The notes: generated by a model from the sequence alone, not told the origin. A stretch of 64,000 nt of DNA from Tamarix chinensis (GCA_030549775.1 CM060171.1:143674859-143738858), one strand, 5' to 3'; counted from the stretch's first letter, positions 47,017 to 60,100 are shown. Made by a program: numbers and translations.

Positions 47017-47393
47017 GGGGGTGGGAGATGCATGGTTGGGAAGGGAAAGAGAAAGGAAAAATGAACCATGCGAGGAATAGGCTGCATGGCTAAAAGGGAG
47101 AAAGGGAAGAAGAGGAAGAAAAGGAAAAGAAAGGAAAGGTATTTAGGGTTAGGATTAGGATTAGATTTAGGTTTAAGTTTTAGATTAGAGAATTAGGGTA
47201 AAATAAATTTATCAACCATCCAGGTTAAATTTAGGTTAAAATACTAATAATCCAAATTTATATTTAGTTTTAGGTTTAGATTTAGGATTAAGGAATTAGA
47301 GTAACATAAAAATATAATTTTTTTCAAGATTAGGATTAGGTTAGGATATTAATTACTTAAAATTAATATAAGATAAAATTTTTGAGTATTACA
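47017..47393 (-). repeat. 5' LTR remnant of the gypsy element, outer piece
   Basis: GGTTGGGAAGGGAAAGAGAA through TTTATCAACCATCC to GAGTATTACA matches 33890-34265 nearly along its length. It marks the right boundary of the gypsy element. Confidence 0.85.
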
Positions 47394-47596
47394 TTAGGGT
47401 TTAGGTGAAGGATTTGGAGTTTATGGAAATGTTTGGGGGGTTTAGGGTTTAGGGTTTATGGTTAATGGTTAAGGGTTTGCACCTAATGGTTTAGGGGTTG
47501 TGGTTAATGATGTAGGGTTTAGGGTTTAAAGGATATATGGTTAATCATTAAGGGTTTGGGGTTTATGTTTACAAATAAGGTTTTGTGTTTAAGAGG
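47394..47596. repeat. Degenerate telomere-like (TTTAGGG)n array, right half
   Basis: GGGTTTAGGGTTTAGGGTTTATGG and variants, the continuation of 30831-31075 across the gypsy insertion. Confidence 0.8.
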
Positions 47597-47842
47597 TTGA
47601 CGGGTAAGTCACAGGATTAAGGCAAGGATTGATAGGTGACTCATTTGTTGGAGTGGGTTCAACAGGTATGTCACCCATTTGAGGCCATGGTTGACGAGTG
47701 AAGCATGTGTGATGTAGGGGAGCAGACAGTTAAGTTGCCCATTTGAGGATGGGGTTGACAGGTGAACCATGCATGTGGGTTGGGGAGAATTAGGCAAGTT
47801 AACCGTTGGTAGGGGTGATTTATGGGTGAGCCACCGACCACC
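47597..47842. repeat. Degenerate minisatellite of about 31-33 bp units
   Basis: About eight units resembling TTGACAGGTGAACCATGCAT followed by TGTGGGTTGGGG-like text. Units diverge strongly but keep TTGAC/TTCAAC starts and G-rich ends. It causes two overlapping minus-strand open frames that I do not regard as genes. Confidence 0.6.
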
Positions 47843-49055
47843 ATAATAGTTGTCCCCAACCTTTAGTTTCACTCTTTGAAACTCCGATTTCAACAAAAAA
47901 TTACTACAAAACTGTCAACCTAAGTTTGATCTATGTATGCAAACACTAATTTCAAGAAAATAACAAAAAAAATTAGCAATACTTATACCTTTCAATGTAA
48001 AATTCATTAGATTATTGAGTATTATCTTCAACTGATGATTCTTCTTGAGCCTTGAATGGATATGGTTGCTAAGTTGGGATGGGAGAGAGAGGAGAGATGA
48101 GGAAGAGTTTAGAGTTGGGAGAAATAAGAAGGGTAATACTGGAAAGGAAGGAAAAAAATCAGAGTATAAGGGTGTGAATTTAGAATTTTGGGTGCGTAAG
48201 GAGAGGGTTGCAATTAATGACCAAATAAAACTCAACTTCCCATCAATAGCACATATTTTGCTAAATTCTAAGTCAAATTCTAATCAATACTATGACCAAT
48301 TGTATAGTACCAATTAGTGCACCATGGAATCATTTCCATCATACTTAATGAAAATGGTAGAATAAATTTAAATCAAACCCCTCCCTTATTCTTAATCACA
48401 TCCCATCCTCATTCATGACCCCTTCCACCATATTCCTCTCTCCTCAAGTTAACACCACCACCATAAGACTCAATTCATGAATTAAGTTTACCAATTGTAG
48501 TAGCATCAATCATCAAATTCCCAATTGCGCCAAGCATACATCATAGGAGATAATTAGTGCCGGTATATGGGGATGAATTCAAATTCTCATTACAACTACG
48601 AGCCATATACACATTATCAACAATAATTAATAAATTATAGATGTCTAGTGGTACTATAGACAAAGAGGTGATCAAAGAATGGAAATTATACCTTTGTACG
48701 CAATAGCTAGTCATGTCGCTGATATTAATTCGTGATGGATGATCAGTTAAAAAAATATTCATTCACCCTAACATATACATTTATAGGGGAAATGTATATA
48801 TGTATTTCAGATATATTATCTTTGGTTAAATCTTTTGGTTCGCATGTGTACTTTAATGAGACTAGGGATGGCTAAGAGAAGGAGGAGGATGAAGGGGGGA
48901 TGAGCAATATTTTTTTAGGAATGTTTCCCTATTTGGAACATGTGTATAATAACTATAGAGGATGTTCACTTTTATGATGTAAGATGATCATTTGTTTTTA
49001 CACATATATTTTTCCTTTCACTTATAATTAAAAAAAAGTTTAATATTTTCCCTTC
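47843..49055. other. Unassigned intergenic DNA
   Basis: Includes a G/A-rich stretch at 48070-48210 and short open frames on both strands. None resembles a known protein. No RNA gene or clear transposon end. Confidence 0.4.
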
Positions 49056-49380
49056 ACAATGAAGATGTGTATTTCTTTCTTGTATTTTATTAATAAAAAA
49101 TGTGTATTTCTTTCTAAAAGATGTGTATTTTATATTGGATGATGTGTATTTATAGCATGTGAATTATCCTTTAATTTGTATAAATGAAAGAGTGTCTAGT
49201 TTTCTTTTGTAATATGTGTTTTTTTCCTATAAAGAATGTGTATTTATGATATGGGTATTTTTCTCTATGTGTATTTATTTTTCGAAGGATGTGTATTTAT
49301 AACACAGAAGATGTGTATTTTTATCATAAAATACTTATATCAAAAGATATGCATAAGTATCATGAATGATGTGTATGTAT
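49056..49380. repeat. Clustered GATGTGTATTT motifs
   Basis: About ten copies of (A/G)ATGTGTATTT or close variants at irregular 15-45 bp spacing (for example 49065, 49098, 49120, 49140, 49259, 49290, 49310). Possibly a subterminal motif array of a DNA transposon whose other side is 49880-50460. Confidence 0.55.
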
Positions 49381-49879
49381 ATTCTGTAAGATATATTTCT
49401 ATCATCATGTAAAACAAAATACATACAATTTACCAAAATATCACTATTTTCCACTTTACATCTAGAAAATTTATATTTATACTTCAATAAATGTGCATTT
49501 GCTTGAAAAATTGCTTTCAATGTCGTTTAAAAAGCCCAATAAATTACAATATTATCATTGTTTACAACATACTAGTCTAAAATGGTTCCACTGTGCAAAT
49601 TGCAGAACAATAGGCATTGTGCAATCCATTAGCAGCATGCTAATGTTAATATTTTTTTAAATTGAAATATATTTCATTGGAATTATTGAAAAATAAAAAA
49701 AATATATTTATCATAATGTTCTTGAGATTTTTCTATATAAATAAACACCTATATTGATATTATTTTGACTAAAAAAATAATTTACATATATCTTTTGTCA
49801 TTTATGTACCTATATTTTACCACCCTAATTTTACTATATCTCTTACAACAAATTACATTTATATTTCATCATGTAGCCA

Positions 49880-50460
49880 AGTATCTTTCACCACTGTCAA
49901 ACATATCATTCATCATCATGAATTGATCATTTACTACTAATATACCGATATTTCACTACTAATATAATATTGATAAAAGATCAATACATAAATTGATCAT
50001 TTACTACTAATGTATTAATCTTCTACTACTAGTGTACTAATTTTCTACCACCAATGTAATGATATTTCACCAATGAATTTATTTAACCATTATTCTATTT
50101 AAAACTAATCTTTCACCACTAATATATTGATTTTTAACTAACGAGTTGATCTTTCACCATAATTAAAACTAATTTTTTTACCACTAATGCATTAATATTT
50201 TTTTTTACCAAAAACTTGATATTTCATAATTAATGCACTTAAAATCAATATTTTATCACTAATATACTAATATTTGACCAACTAAATAACTTTTCACCAT
50301 CATTATGCTTAAGAATAACCTTTCACCACTAATGTACTATTTTTTACCATTTTTTAATATATATATATATACACCTCTATTTTTAAAAGCATAATTTTAT
50401 AAATATTATGGTACATTTTTTAATAAACCATTCTTAAAATAAATTAGCTAGAATAAAATT
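49880..50460. repeat. Degenerate 20-22 bp tandem motif, copy 2
   Basis: Units like TTTCACCACTAATGTACTAA repeated a dozen or more times, then TTTTTAATATATATAT and AATATTATGGTACATTTTTT, matching 150-570 in the same order. Confidence 0.6.
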
Positions 50461-53451
50461 AAATAAATAATGTGAAGTGACACTTGTGGCATAATATTAG
50501 CCATGTGATGCAAGAACATCCACCTTCCCTTTGATTTTCAATCTTGAAAATTATGGAGAACTTATTCCTAAATTTAGCAGGGTCGAGGGAAAATTTCACT
50601 ATCAAATTTGTCCTAAGGGATCCTAAAAATAAAGCAAAGACCTCTTTTTGAAGGAAGGTCGAATACAATGAAACAAATTTCCATTTGAACACTGGTTCCA
50701 TGTCCTAACCTTGTGTTTGCAATTTATCTGCAAATGTGACTAAAAAAAATGGTTATCTTTGTCTCTACAATCATCACCAACCAATGGATCTCCTTGAATA
50801 TTTGTGAAGTTAAAAGTAAAGCTAGATAAGTCCCAAATAAATCCCACAAGCATCATCCCCAATAGGCATTAAGACTTCAAGGTCATGCAAAATCATCAAT
50901 CAAGTCCCATGAGCTTCGACATCAATTCTAGTAGCTCTGTGAATTCATGGTGGCCTCAAAATCAACCAATACCATCATACAATTTTATTATGGCAATAAT
51001 AAATATTTTGACTTTATTTTCATGAATTAGGAAGTGTTTAGGTTTGACTATGTGCAGTATAATAAAGGATGGATAACCACTATTTTTCTATAATTTTAAT
51101 CACCTTAGGTCAATACATTAAAAGATATAACAAGGTAGGATAGCATCAACATTTTTATCAATTTATAAACCTTTTGGATTTGTTGGATAGGGAATTAGAT
51201 GAACATGAGCAAGTATTGCTACAACTAGCAACATTCAGAAGATATAAGAATAGTTGATACTATTCTTAATCGAATTCGATCATGGTAATATAGTATAAAT
51301 TTGGAAAACTTTTGGGTTTATTGGGCATAGAAATTCAAGAGAATTATGATAAAGTTGGTGGGGATTTGTGAAAGAAAAACTAGCTTTAATCAGCCCATGC
51401 TTATACTTTAAATCTACCATAAGAAATACTACTAGTCTTGATTTTCTTTTTGTAAAGTAATTGTGCCTAGCCATTGGGTTTGGCTAGTTAACTTTTACTA
51501 TATTATATATTCAAGTTTAAGGGTATAGGATAGTTGATTTCACTCAGTTCTGACAAGCCAAAAGATCCATTTCTAATTGTACTCTTGGTTAAACTTAAAC
51601 TAGTCAATTTCACTTCTCTTAGGTAACTAGGTAATTTGATTGTAACCAAGTCAGTCTACTTAGGTCTATTTAAGTTTGTTTGTGATCAAATAATACCTAA
51701 AACAATCTCAAAAGTGTTAGATTCACATATGAAAATGGAATTAGATTTAGTTTTTCATAATTTCCTTCCTTTTAGTGAGATGAAACTTCAAACTTAAGTG
51801 AAGAGTTATATTGAATTTTATTCTCAATGTCTTAGCTTCTTTGTTCCAAGAGCTTAATAATTTGAATGGTGATTATGATTATATGATCATAGGAGGCACC
51901 TTTGATCATATATTTTTTTTTACAATAAACCCCCATCTCCTAGACTGGCCCAATTTGTTTCCCATATGCATCAACATGTGACAGGTTGCATGGTATAAAT
52001 TGTCATTATAAGCTATGGATATTGGTTTAGGATGGCTATTTTATCTTATTTGAAGAGTAAAATTACTAAAAAATATATAAAGTTTAAAAACTATAATTAA
52101 AAGCTACTATTTGAGTTTAAAATGTTAGCTTAGGTATACATTTGATCAAAATTCTCCATGCATATAGAGACATATCTTTTATGAGCTTGATGTGGTTTTT
52201 CTTCATGAAATATATGCTTAGTGAATACATGAGCCCCATATAAGTTTTATGGAGCAAAGTCCATGACTTAAACTTTCATACAAGTTATAGACAACTCACA
52301 CATGCCTTAACACAAAGCTCGTCTACTATGCACAAAATTTATGGATTAGTTTCATTCTTAACTAATGGATTTTGTTGTGTTTGATAAAAAACAATGACAA
52401 CATGAAAAGTTTTGGAAAAATACAATGATAATGGGCCATGGTCTAATAAAATTTCTATCATAAATAGCATCTTAGGAGACATGATTACTTGATGATTGGG
52501 TATCCAATAAAAGGTTTCAAATATTTGGATAATTGAATATCCTATTAAGTTTCAAACATCAAAAATGTTGAATCAAATTGCAAATAATCCATCAAATATT
52601 CAAAACTTTGACCAGATCAAAACAAAAAGAATATAAGATAAAAAAAAGTATTCAATCAATGAATAATAATCCAATTTGCTTGAGTTAAGTTGATCTAAGT
52701 AGTAAATTAAAATGATAATACCTTCATGTGAGTTTTATGGAGCGGAATACATGCCCTAAACTTTCATACAAGTTTTACATAACTCTCACATACCTTATGC
52801 AAAACTCACATAGTCTACACATAATGATAATACCTCATGATAATGATTTAATTTGAGTGTTAAATTGTATCATATCTAACTAATAACTATAAATCTCTAA
52901 TAATAATTAAATATTTAAATAAAATATAAAATTTTCCACAACAAATAGAATAAAATAAAAATGTGTTTCAAGAAGCAATATAAAAATCTTTGCAAATTAT
53001 CTTTCTTGATCAAATACTTCACCATTATTCTCAATTTTTTAGTATAGCAATATTGGGGAAACTTAATTGTTTTCCAATTCTACAATAAAAAAATAGTCTA
53101 ATATTAAGCTTTCTAAGATAAACATAAATTTTAAAATATAAATGTATAAAATTTGTTGAATAAGATATTATTAGTAGTTGTTGGATTGGAAATTTGATGT
53201 GTTTCACATTTTATTAACCAAATCAATTATTTGATCTAAAAAAAAAATAGGATCAATTTGCTTTCATATCTAATCTATTTGGATATCAAATCAATTCATC
53301 AAATATTTGATAAAATAAGCAACCATAGTTATAGTGTATGCATTATTACTACTTATTTGCTTATTAACTAACATCAACAAATATCAAATAGTTTCTAGAC
53401 CAGCTAGGTAATATTTGAGCAATAATAAAATGTAATAAGGAGTTAAAGAAA
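50461..53451. other. Unassigned AT-rich DNA with an internal duplication
   Basis: No gene recognised. Blocks at about 52220-52325 and 52725-52820 share GAGTTTTATGGAGC-like text, AAACTTTCATACAAGTT and ACATA/ACACATGCCTTA-like text, an old dispersed duplication. Minus-strand open frames 50701-50459 and 51474-51280 match nothing I know. Confidence 0.4.
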
Positions 53452-53507
53452 ATACACACACACACACACACACACACTCTCTCTCTCTCTCTCCCTCCCT
53501 CCCTCCC
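53452..53507. repeat. Compound (CA)n(CT)n(CCCT)n microsatellite
   Basis: ACACACAC run, then TCTCTCTC run, then CCCTCCCTCCCT, without interruption. Confidence 0.95.
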
Positions 53508-53744
53508 TTTACATTGTTCCAAATAATATTATTCCATTTCAATTATTTAGTGAACAAAGTAGGAAATACTATCCAATCTAAAGTGAATATTCTTTTAGAA
53601 TAGTATGTCATTTTAAATACATTATATATGATAAATAAAATATGCTAATATATTTTAAACCTTTTTTGCCTAACCATTGAGCACCAAAAGGTAACTTTAT
53701 TATTATTTGGCTAGAAAGAAAATTTGGCATAAAGGAATTGGTAC
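53508..53744. other. AT-rich flank of the pararetrovirus copy
   Basis: No gene or repeat recognised. Confidence 0.4.
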
Positions 53745-54122
53745 ACCGTAAGGATCTAAGGGAACCAATTTAATATAAAGGAAGATGGTGGAGGAACATA
53801 AATAAGTAAGGAAAGAGAAAGAAATAAAAAAGATTTTATTTTATTTGGATTGAATATTACAAGAGAATTTGTAAATTTGTAAATATAAGTAAAAGGATTC
53901 TCAACACATGAGTTTTATAATGTTGGAGAGAAGAGAGCTATACCAACAATAATTGTGAAAGAAAGCTTATGTCCCTTCTAGTATGTAAGTCTTATATTTA
54001 TAGGCTAGAGGCTTTAAGACTTTAAGACATAACTGTTGTATTTTTTAAAATTTGGGGATGAATTATATCTTTTGTAGGAATCATATATTTTATAATCAAC
54101 CAAAATTTGTGTCTTCCACTTA
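53745..54122 (-). repeat. Pararetroviral intergenic region, left copy (promoter and RNA end)
   Basis: Direct repeat of 61449-61807, sharing ACAAATTTACAAATT and TGTGTTGA, among others. On the minus strand a TATA-like CTATAAATATAAG lies at 54003-53991, and an AATAAAATAAAATC polyadenylation-like signal lies at 53845-53832, about 150 bp downstream. This spacing suits a pararetroviral RNA with a short terminal redundancy. Confidence 0.75.
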
Positions 54123-56300
54123 GCTTTCTACCAAAATTAGTGTCGGTGTGGAGAATAATTTGGCAGCCTAACTTTTTTTGCACCAATGTTCTAAAAAATA
54201 ATTTGTACTTTTATCTTTTACTTTCGGCTGCTACAATGACCATTGCTATAATTATTTTTTTTGTAGTTACTGCCAAAATAAGCATCCATGCTGACAAAGG
54301 ATTTGTTTCAAGATTTATTTATTATTTTTTTAAAAGAAGAATGTCATAATAGTCATTTTTATTTTCATCGCTATAACTGATTAGGGGTTCTAAAGATGAT
54401 GATGCAGAAGAGGATTTGGTTTGAGAAGATGAAATTTGGCTAAGAATAGAAATATATTCATCATGTGTTTTGGTTGCAGCTAGTTTTCCAACCATATGGA
54501 ATTTCTATACAAGGAAATGAGCTTGAGTAGGGTCGGTTTGAAGGGAAACCTAGGAGATTGGTTGTATTGATTTTTGTATTTTTTTCCCAGTCTTGGCCAT
54601 GTTGTTTGGAGATTTTGTGAAAGGCTTGGAATTTATTCCACCATTTGACTTTAAAGTGCCTAAATGGTGGAAATTCCATCAATGGTTTGATGTTTTGTTT
54701 CCCAAGAGAAAACCATTGGGTAAAAGAATTTAGTACAAAAATAGAATAAAGTTGGAATTTTTTAATCTTGTAGTTGGATAAAAAAAAGGGGGGGTTTAAA
54801 TGAATTAAGAGCTTCTTTTACTTGTGGGAGTAAGATTTCAGGCACGGAGCCAAATTCTTTCCACCAATTAATGAACCAAATAGGAGAATCAAATGATACA
54901 AAATTTTGGAAGAAGAAAAGTCAAGAATGGCTCATTTGGTTGTTTTAAGAGAAGAAGTTATTGTACCATGCTTGCTGGAAATCCTATTAATTAAAAAAAT
55001 GGAGAAATTCTTAGAGGTTTTATATGATTTAGAAAGTCATTTAGGACTTTAAAAGGCTTTACACCAATAAAAAAAAGTGGAGGATTTTGTGGATTTTGCA
55101 TGTTGAATAGGTTGGTTCATCAGGGATATCTTTGTGTGAAAAGTGTTTGAAGGAGAATGAACCAATATTTTCAAGAATTGCTATATAATATGGTTGAGAT
55201 TTTTTTAAATCTCAAGGTTTGTAAAACCATCCATAAAAGGGTTTTATAAAGTTTGTAAAGGATTAGGAGGAAAATAACCATCCTTAACGTTTGTCATTAT
55301 TTGAAAATGAGTTTTGCATAATAATAAAATTTTTTGGAACAATTTGTTTTTTAATAACGGTTTGATAAAATTTTAAGATTTAAAGAATATGATTTTGAAA
55401 TTAAATTTTGAGAAGGGTTTTTTTTAGAGAAAGAAGAACTCTCCTCTATTTTCAAAATAGGGGAATAGGTTTTACTTGTCGATGGAGATGGCACACTTTT
55501 TACAATTTTTTGAAGTGCCTTGAGTGCTTTCGGAGACCTTAAGAGGGGAATAGGGGAATAGGTTTTACTATATCTTTTTTGTTTTTCTCAAAATATATAT
55601 GATAAGGAGGTTCATTCTTCATCTTCAATGGTAGCCTCATACCATGATTTGATAGGAGTTTGTGTGGGAAGGTTTTGAGAGATAGGTTGTTTATCTTTCT
55701 TTTACAAAGGCATATCAGATATTTTTTTTTGAAGAAACTCCCTAGTTAATATATATAAAATAGAATTTAAACCCCTTTGATAAAATCTATATCAAAATAA
55801 TAATAATAATAATAAATTGATAAGATGACTTGCCATCTTGCAAATATTTGCTTCAAGGCAATATTTTGGACATCATTTTGTAGTACTTCTTTTGCAAATT
55901 TACAATTTATCCTTAGTAACAACTTTTGGTTTAAAAGTTCAAAATGAAACTTTTGAATGCAAAAAATTATGAAGATGATTTCTTTTTTTATGGTAAAATA
56001 GTTTTCCTAAGCGTCATTCTAGTTGGATGAGGTGAATTAAACTATTCATTCATGCTAGTTGTGGGCCTGCTTGAAAATACCATGGTAACCAATATCAAAG
56101 CCATCGTTTCAACTACTTTTGGGAGTTTTGGCTCAACATGGTGGATATAGGGGATGTCTTGGACTTAGGTTTTGATGTGTTTGGCCATTTATATTTTTTT
56201 TGTTCTTAAGTCCATTGAATGGGATTTTTCTTTAATCAGACATGGAGAGGTTTGGAAAGATATTTGACATTAGGATAGAAATATAAGATATATTTAAAAC
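54123..56300 (-). pseudogene. Pararetrovirus: RNase H and downstream coding remnants
   Basis: Minus-strand pieces continue beyond the RT toward the 3' end. The RNase H region is expected at about 56300-55600 but is too decayed to name motif by motif. Near 54900-54840 a Trp-rich segment (INWWKEFGSVPEI) is visible, of a type I associate with the distal open frame of some caulimovirids; this is uncertain. Many stops. No gene is intact. Confidence 0.5.
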
Positions 56301-56379
56301 TACCTAGGAATCTTTGCAACTATTTTTTTTATCTAGAATTTTATCAGGGAACTTGGAAGCAAAAAGTAGGAATCTTTCA

Positions 56380-57060
56380 AATTCGGGTGACGATCCCCTG
56401 AGAGATGTAATAGCCAAGAAACCTTAATCAATTTTGGAACAAAAAGATTTTTGATTTTGAGATAACAAGATTATTTCTTTTCATAACCAAAATAAAGTCC
56501 ATGAGATGTTTAAAATATTGATCAATAGAGTCTAAGAAAATGAGTACATCGTCAATGTAGACAATGCAAAAATTAGTGCAGATAAAAAAATGTCATTTAT
56601 GATCATTTGGAACTTAGAGGGGAAATTTTTTAGTCTGAAGAGCATGACATTACATTGATACTGACAGAAGGGGATAATAAAATCTGTTTTTTTTTTCAAT
56701 CTTTTAGTGAGATTTGAATTTGCCAAAAGCTAGACTTTATGTCAAATTTTGAAAAGATGAGGGACGAATAAAGTATTTTAAGGAGATCACATTTGTTAGG
56801 AATGGGGTACCGAATCCATTTAAGTGATTGTAGTTGATGACAAGCCTAGGAGTACCTCATTCCATTTAGGCTTGTTTATTAACAAAGAATATTACACAAG
56901 ACCATATAGATGAGAATTAAGGATGAGCATTTGTTCTCTAAATCGATTATCTTAGATCGATAGTGGCTTTTTAGATCAACATTCATTTGGATGGGTCTAA
57001 CCTTTGTAGCGATATTCTTTTTAAGGAAATAATCTTCATAAAATAGTCAACATCGTGTTG
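56380..57060 (-). pseudogene. Pararetrovirus reverse transcriptase remnant
   Basis: The catalytic box YIDDVLIF is read at 56559-56536 (minus strand) and, in another frame just upstream, a VMLFRLKNFPSKFQ segment at about 56650-56600 corresponds to the conserved FGLKNAP-type block. After the box comes a FLGYYISQG segment near 56420. Frame shifts lie between these blocks and at least one stop follows. RT box type and neighbours place it in Caulimoviridae rather than the gypsy group of this window. Confidence 0.85.
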
Positions 57061-60000
57061 TTTTATAGACTAGAAGACATTTGGAAGGTTTGACCATACT
57101 TCTTCTTTGATTTGTTTTTTAAGGCTAGTGATTTTTTGTTTGATAGTGTCAAAGTATAACTAGTTTTGAATATTTGAAATATATACTCTTTATTTGAGAA
57201 GTTGAAGGTAATTTTACTGGCTCTGAGCAAGAAGATTGAGTTTGTCAGGATAAATAAAATTATCCTTAAGTAGCCTTAAGAAGGTTGAGATTTCTAGTTT
57301 TGGGAATTTCAAGGAAGGATAGTAAATTCTTAGCTCCTTTTGTCTTGAAGGTAATACCAATATGGTTAACCTATTAAGGGGTTATTAGGTTTATAAAATG
57401 AGATAAACTGATATGATTTAGAGATTGTTGCATACAATATTAGCTTCTTTATCTTGATTTTGGAATTAATTATTACAAAGAGTCTTTCCGTAGTGGGGGA
57501 AAATAAATCGTTTTGGAATAATAGCATCCTTGATATAATTAAGATCAACACTTGTATAAAAAAGGGCTATGGTATTGATTTGAAAATCATTAGAAATTTT
57601 GAGAGTGATGTTTATAATATATTTTTAAGAGGTAATTTCTTTTATAACATTAATAAAATATATAGGAGCAAGGAGATTCTAGAATCTTTTTCACTAGATA
57701 TTAGAGAAGAATTATCCATATATTTGGAAATGAGAAATTAGACGACGTTGTTGTCCCTTTTTTTTTATTTTTTTTGAAGTTGTTTTAACTCACTTTTGAC
57801 TTCTTAGATTTCTTATAGAGTTTGGAAGTCATAGGAATAGAATGTTTGAATTTGTGTTGTCGTTTGAGAATGGAAACTAGGTCATAGGTATTTTTTGGAT
57901 TAGCTAGAATTTTAGATGACGGAGAAGTAGACTCATCATTTTTAAGAGATTTACAAAGCCTCTCAAGGTACTCTTTTTGTTTGAGGGGATCAGAAATATG
58001 GTGAAAGACTTCGAGCATGAGCTTTTGATATTTGGTAAGGACATTTCTTTATTTGTATTATCCTCATCATTATGTTCAAAGAAATAGGAGGAAGAAGGTG
58101 AGGCAATTCCGTTAATTTGGAGGCCAAATTGAGCAATAATCTCCTTCTTGAGATTCATTTTCAGAAGATTCAATGAGGAGGTTTTAGATTTTTTTCTTAT
58201 GGTTCCTCATCAAGATGAAGATCACAAATTTATATATTCAATCAATAGTACTTGGATATATGGGCCTTTTATTCCACATTTGTAGCAAATAATTTCTCTG
58301 TTGGAAAGAAGATTGAGTTTGTCTTCTATGAAGCTGGGATCTCTTATAGTATGGTGGTGGTTGTTGAGGAGGTATTGGTTTCTTGGAATATTTCTTGGGG
58401 TATTTCTTTGAAGAATGGTTTGGTTTGTAGATGCGATTACATGGTTTGGTTTTAGTAAAGGTGCCAAGGATATCAAATTGTTAGCAAAAATGACTAAGTT
58501 ATTGCCTTGTTTTGTGCATCTCTCATTTGAGATGTCATTGGATTTTGAGGTCTTGATAGATTTTAAGATCTTCTTTCTGGGTAAAGCTAATGATTTCACC
58601 ATAGGTGAATGGGGGGTATGAAATATAGTTTTTTTTTGGGCCTTTCTTATTTTGTTTCAAACTCTTTCTCTAATAAGGGCTAGAAGGCCAACAAGAAACT
58701 TTCCTTTCTAGAAAGGTTATTTTGACTTATCACGGAGCATGAGTTGAGTGAGGAAAGAATTTTTGTACCATTAAAAATACTTAGTGTTTTTTTTAAGGAG
58801 GTTTGAGAGAAGCTCGGTATTTTTTTATTTAAGGTGTGAGAGGTCACCAATAAAGTGAAGAGAAATGGTAAGGATGAGTGAGGCAACAACGTTGGGATAT
58901 GCATCATTATTCTCAATGATGATGTTTCCCTCTTCATCGATTTGGATAGCCTCAAGGATAAATTTTTGCTCACATGAGGTAAGATTAAAATCCCACCATC
59001 CTTTAAGTTACCTGAAGAACCCTACAATCAAGATTTCTATAATAACTTTTTTAGATGTGTCATCCTTTAAGTTATCCGAAGAACCCTACAATAGCAGCCA
59101 TAGTCATTTGTTAAAGGAGATTGAGAATATTGTATTTGGATATTCCATCAATATTCCATTCATAAAGGGATTAAGATTTTTAATTTGGTTGAACAAGCTT
59201 ATTTGGTCAGGTTTCAAGATTAAGGCCAAGGGTTGTATTTCTGGGAATAATAGCCCTGGATGATAAAGGTTGGGTATTTTTCTCGTGGAGGCAAGAGAGG
59301 GTTGGTTCTTCATCTATTACATCTTCTGTTTGATAGGGTGAGGGTTAGAATCCCAATATATTTATCTGAGAGTGTTGCTTAGGGGTATCTAGTACCTAGA
59401 GTTGGTTTGAGGTAGAGGAAGCGAGATTAATTTGACTAATTTTGATGGTTTGAAGGAATTCAGTTTTACCGGTTTGGATATTATTTTGGATGAACTTTAA
59501 AATCTAGAAAGGTTTACATATGATAAAATTATTATATCCATAGGTATGTGATGAGGATGTGACTTGGAAGGCTAGAAAGATGGTTTTCTAGATTTTTTTT
59601 ATCAAGTTTTGGAAGTTGGGAGTTAATTGTATTAAGGTGGATATTTACATAGTTTTTTTTAAGAAGGATTTTTTTAATGTTATCTTTATCATCTTCTTTA
59701 GACTTGTTGAGGGGTTTTGACTCAAGTGAGTTATCACCTAAGGACATTTTCATATTTCGTACAAAAGGGAAGGTCAGACTCAATTGTACCTTTAGCAGCC
59801 TACCATGTTGTAGCTTTTTTGCAGGTGGTAATTAGATTAATCTTATAGAAAAGGATATCGATGTCATTTTGTTTGGCATAGATTTCGATCCAATCAAAGA
59901 GTAAGACTTGGGCCTTTTCCTTTTTTATAAAGTGATAAAATTCTATTTGGATAGTCAGCCTTTGATCAAAGAAGTGTTTAGAGAACCATATTCTTTTCTC

Positions 60001-60100
60001 AGAGTTATGAGGGGCCATAGAAGCCATCTTTAAAGTTTATTTGTTAATCTAAAAATATTTTGCAATCATATTGATCAACTTTTATGTGATTTTAGAGAAG
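57061..60100 (-). pseudogene. Pararetrovirus capsid/protease region remnant
   Basis: The start of a CCHC zinc knuckle, ICYKCG, is at 58290-58273. The later ligands are lost, as the following residues read GPYIQV rather than the His and Cys positions. Lys-rich, low-complexity frames surround it (58602-58222, 58173-57904), as is common in the basic part of capsid proteins. The aspartic protease expected downstream could not be located with confidence. The frame 60027-59800 starts MASMAPHNSEKR and may be within the movement/capsid junction. Heavily interrupted. Confidence 0.6.

Larger units (their letters stand above)
31076..47393 (-). mobile_element. Ty3/gypsy chromovirus (Tekay-like) retrotransposon, nested insertions included
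   Basis: Starts TGTAACACCCC and ends GAGTATTACA, with flanks TTAGA (31071-31075) and TTAGG (47394-47398). In minus orientation: remnant of the 5' LTR (47393-47017 and 41829-41700), gag, protease, RT, RNase H, integrase, chromodomain, polypurine tract, then the 3' LTR (34265-31076). Insertions within it are an Athila-like solo LTR (37064-38596), a hAT pair (39441-40567) and a 5.2 kb hAT element (41830-47016). The 5' LTR is mostly deleted, together with the leader and primer site. Removing insertions leaves about 8.5 kb. Confidence 0.88.

Noticed and set aside
47609..47896. Overlapping minus-strand open frames of 95 and 62 codons
   Set aside because: They follow the degenerate minisatellite and show no domain.
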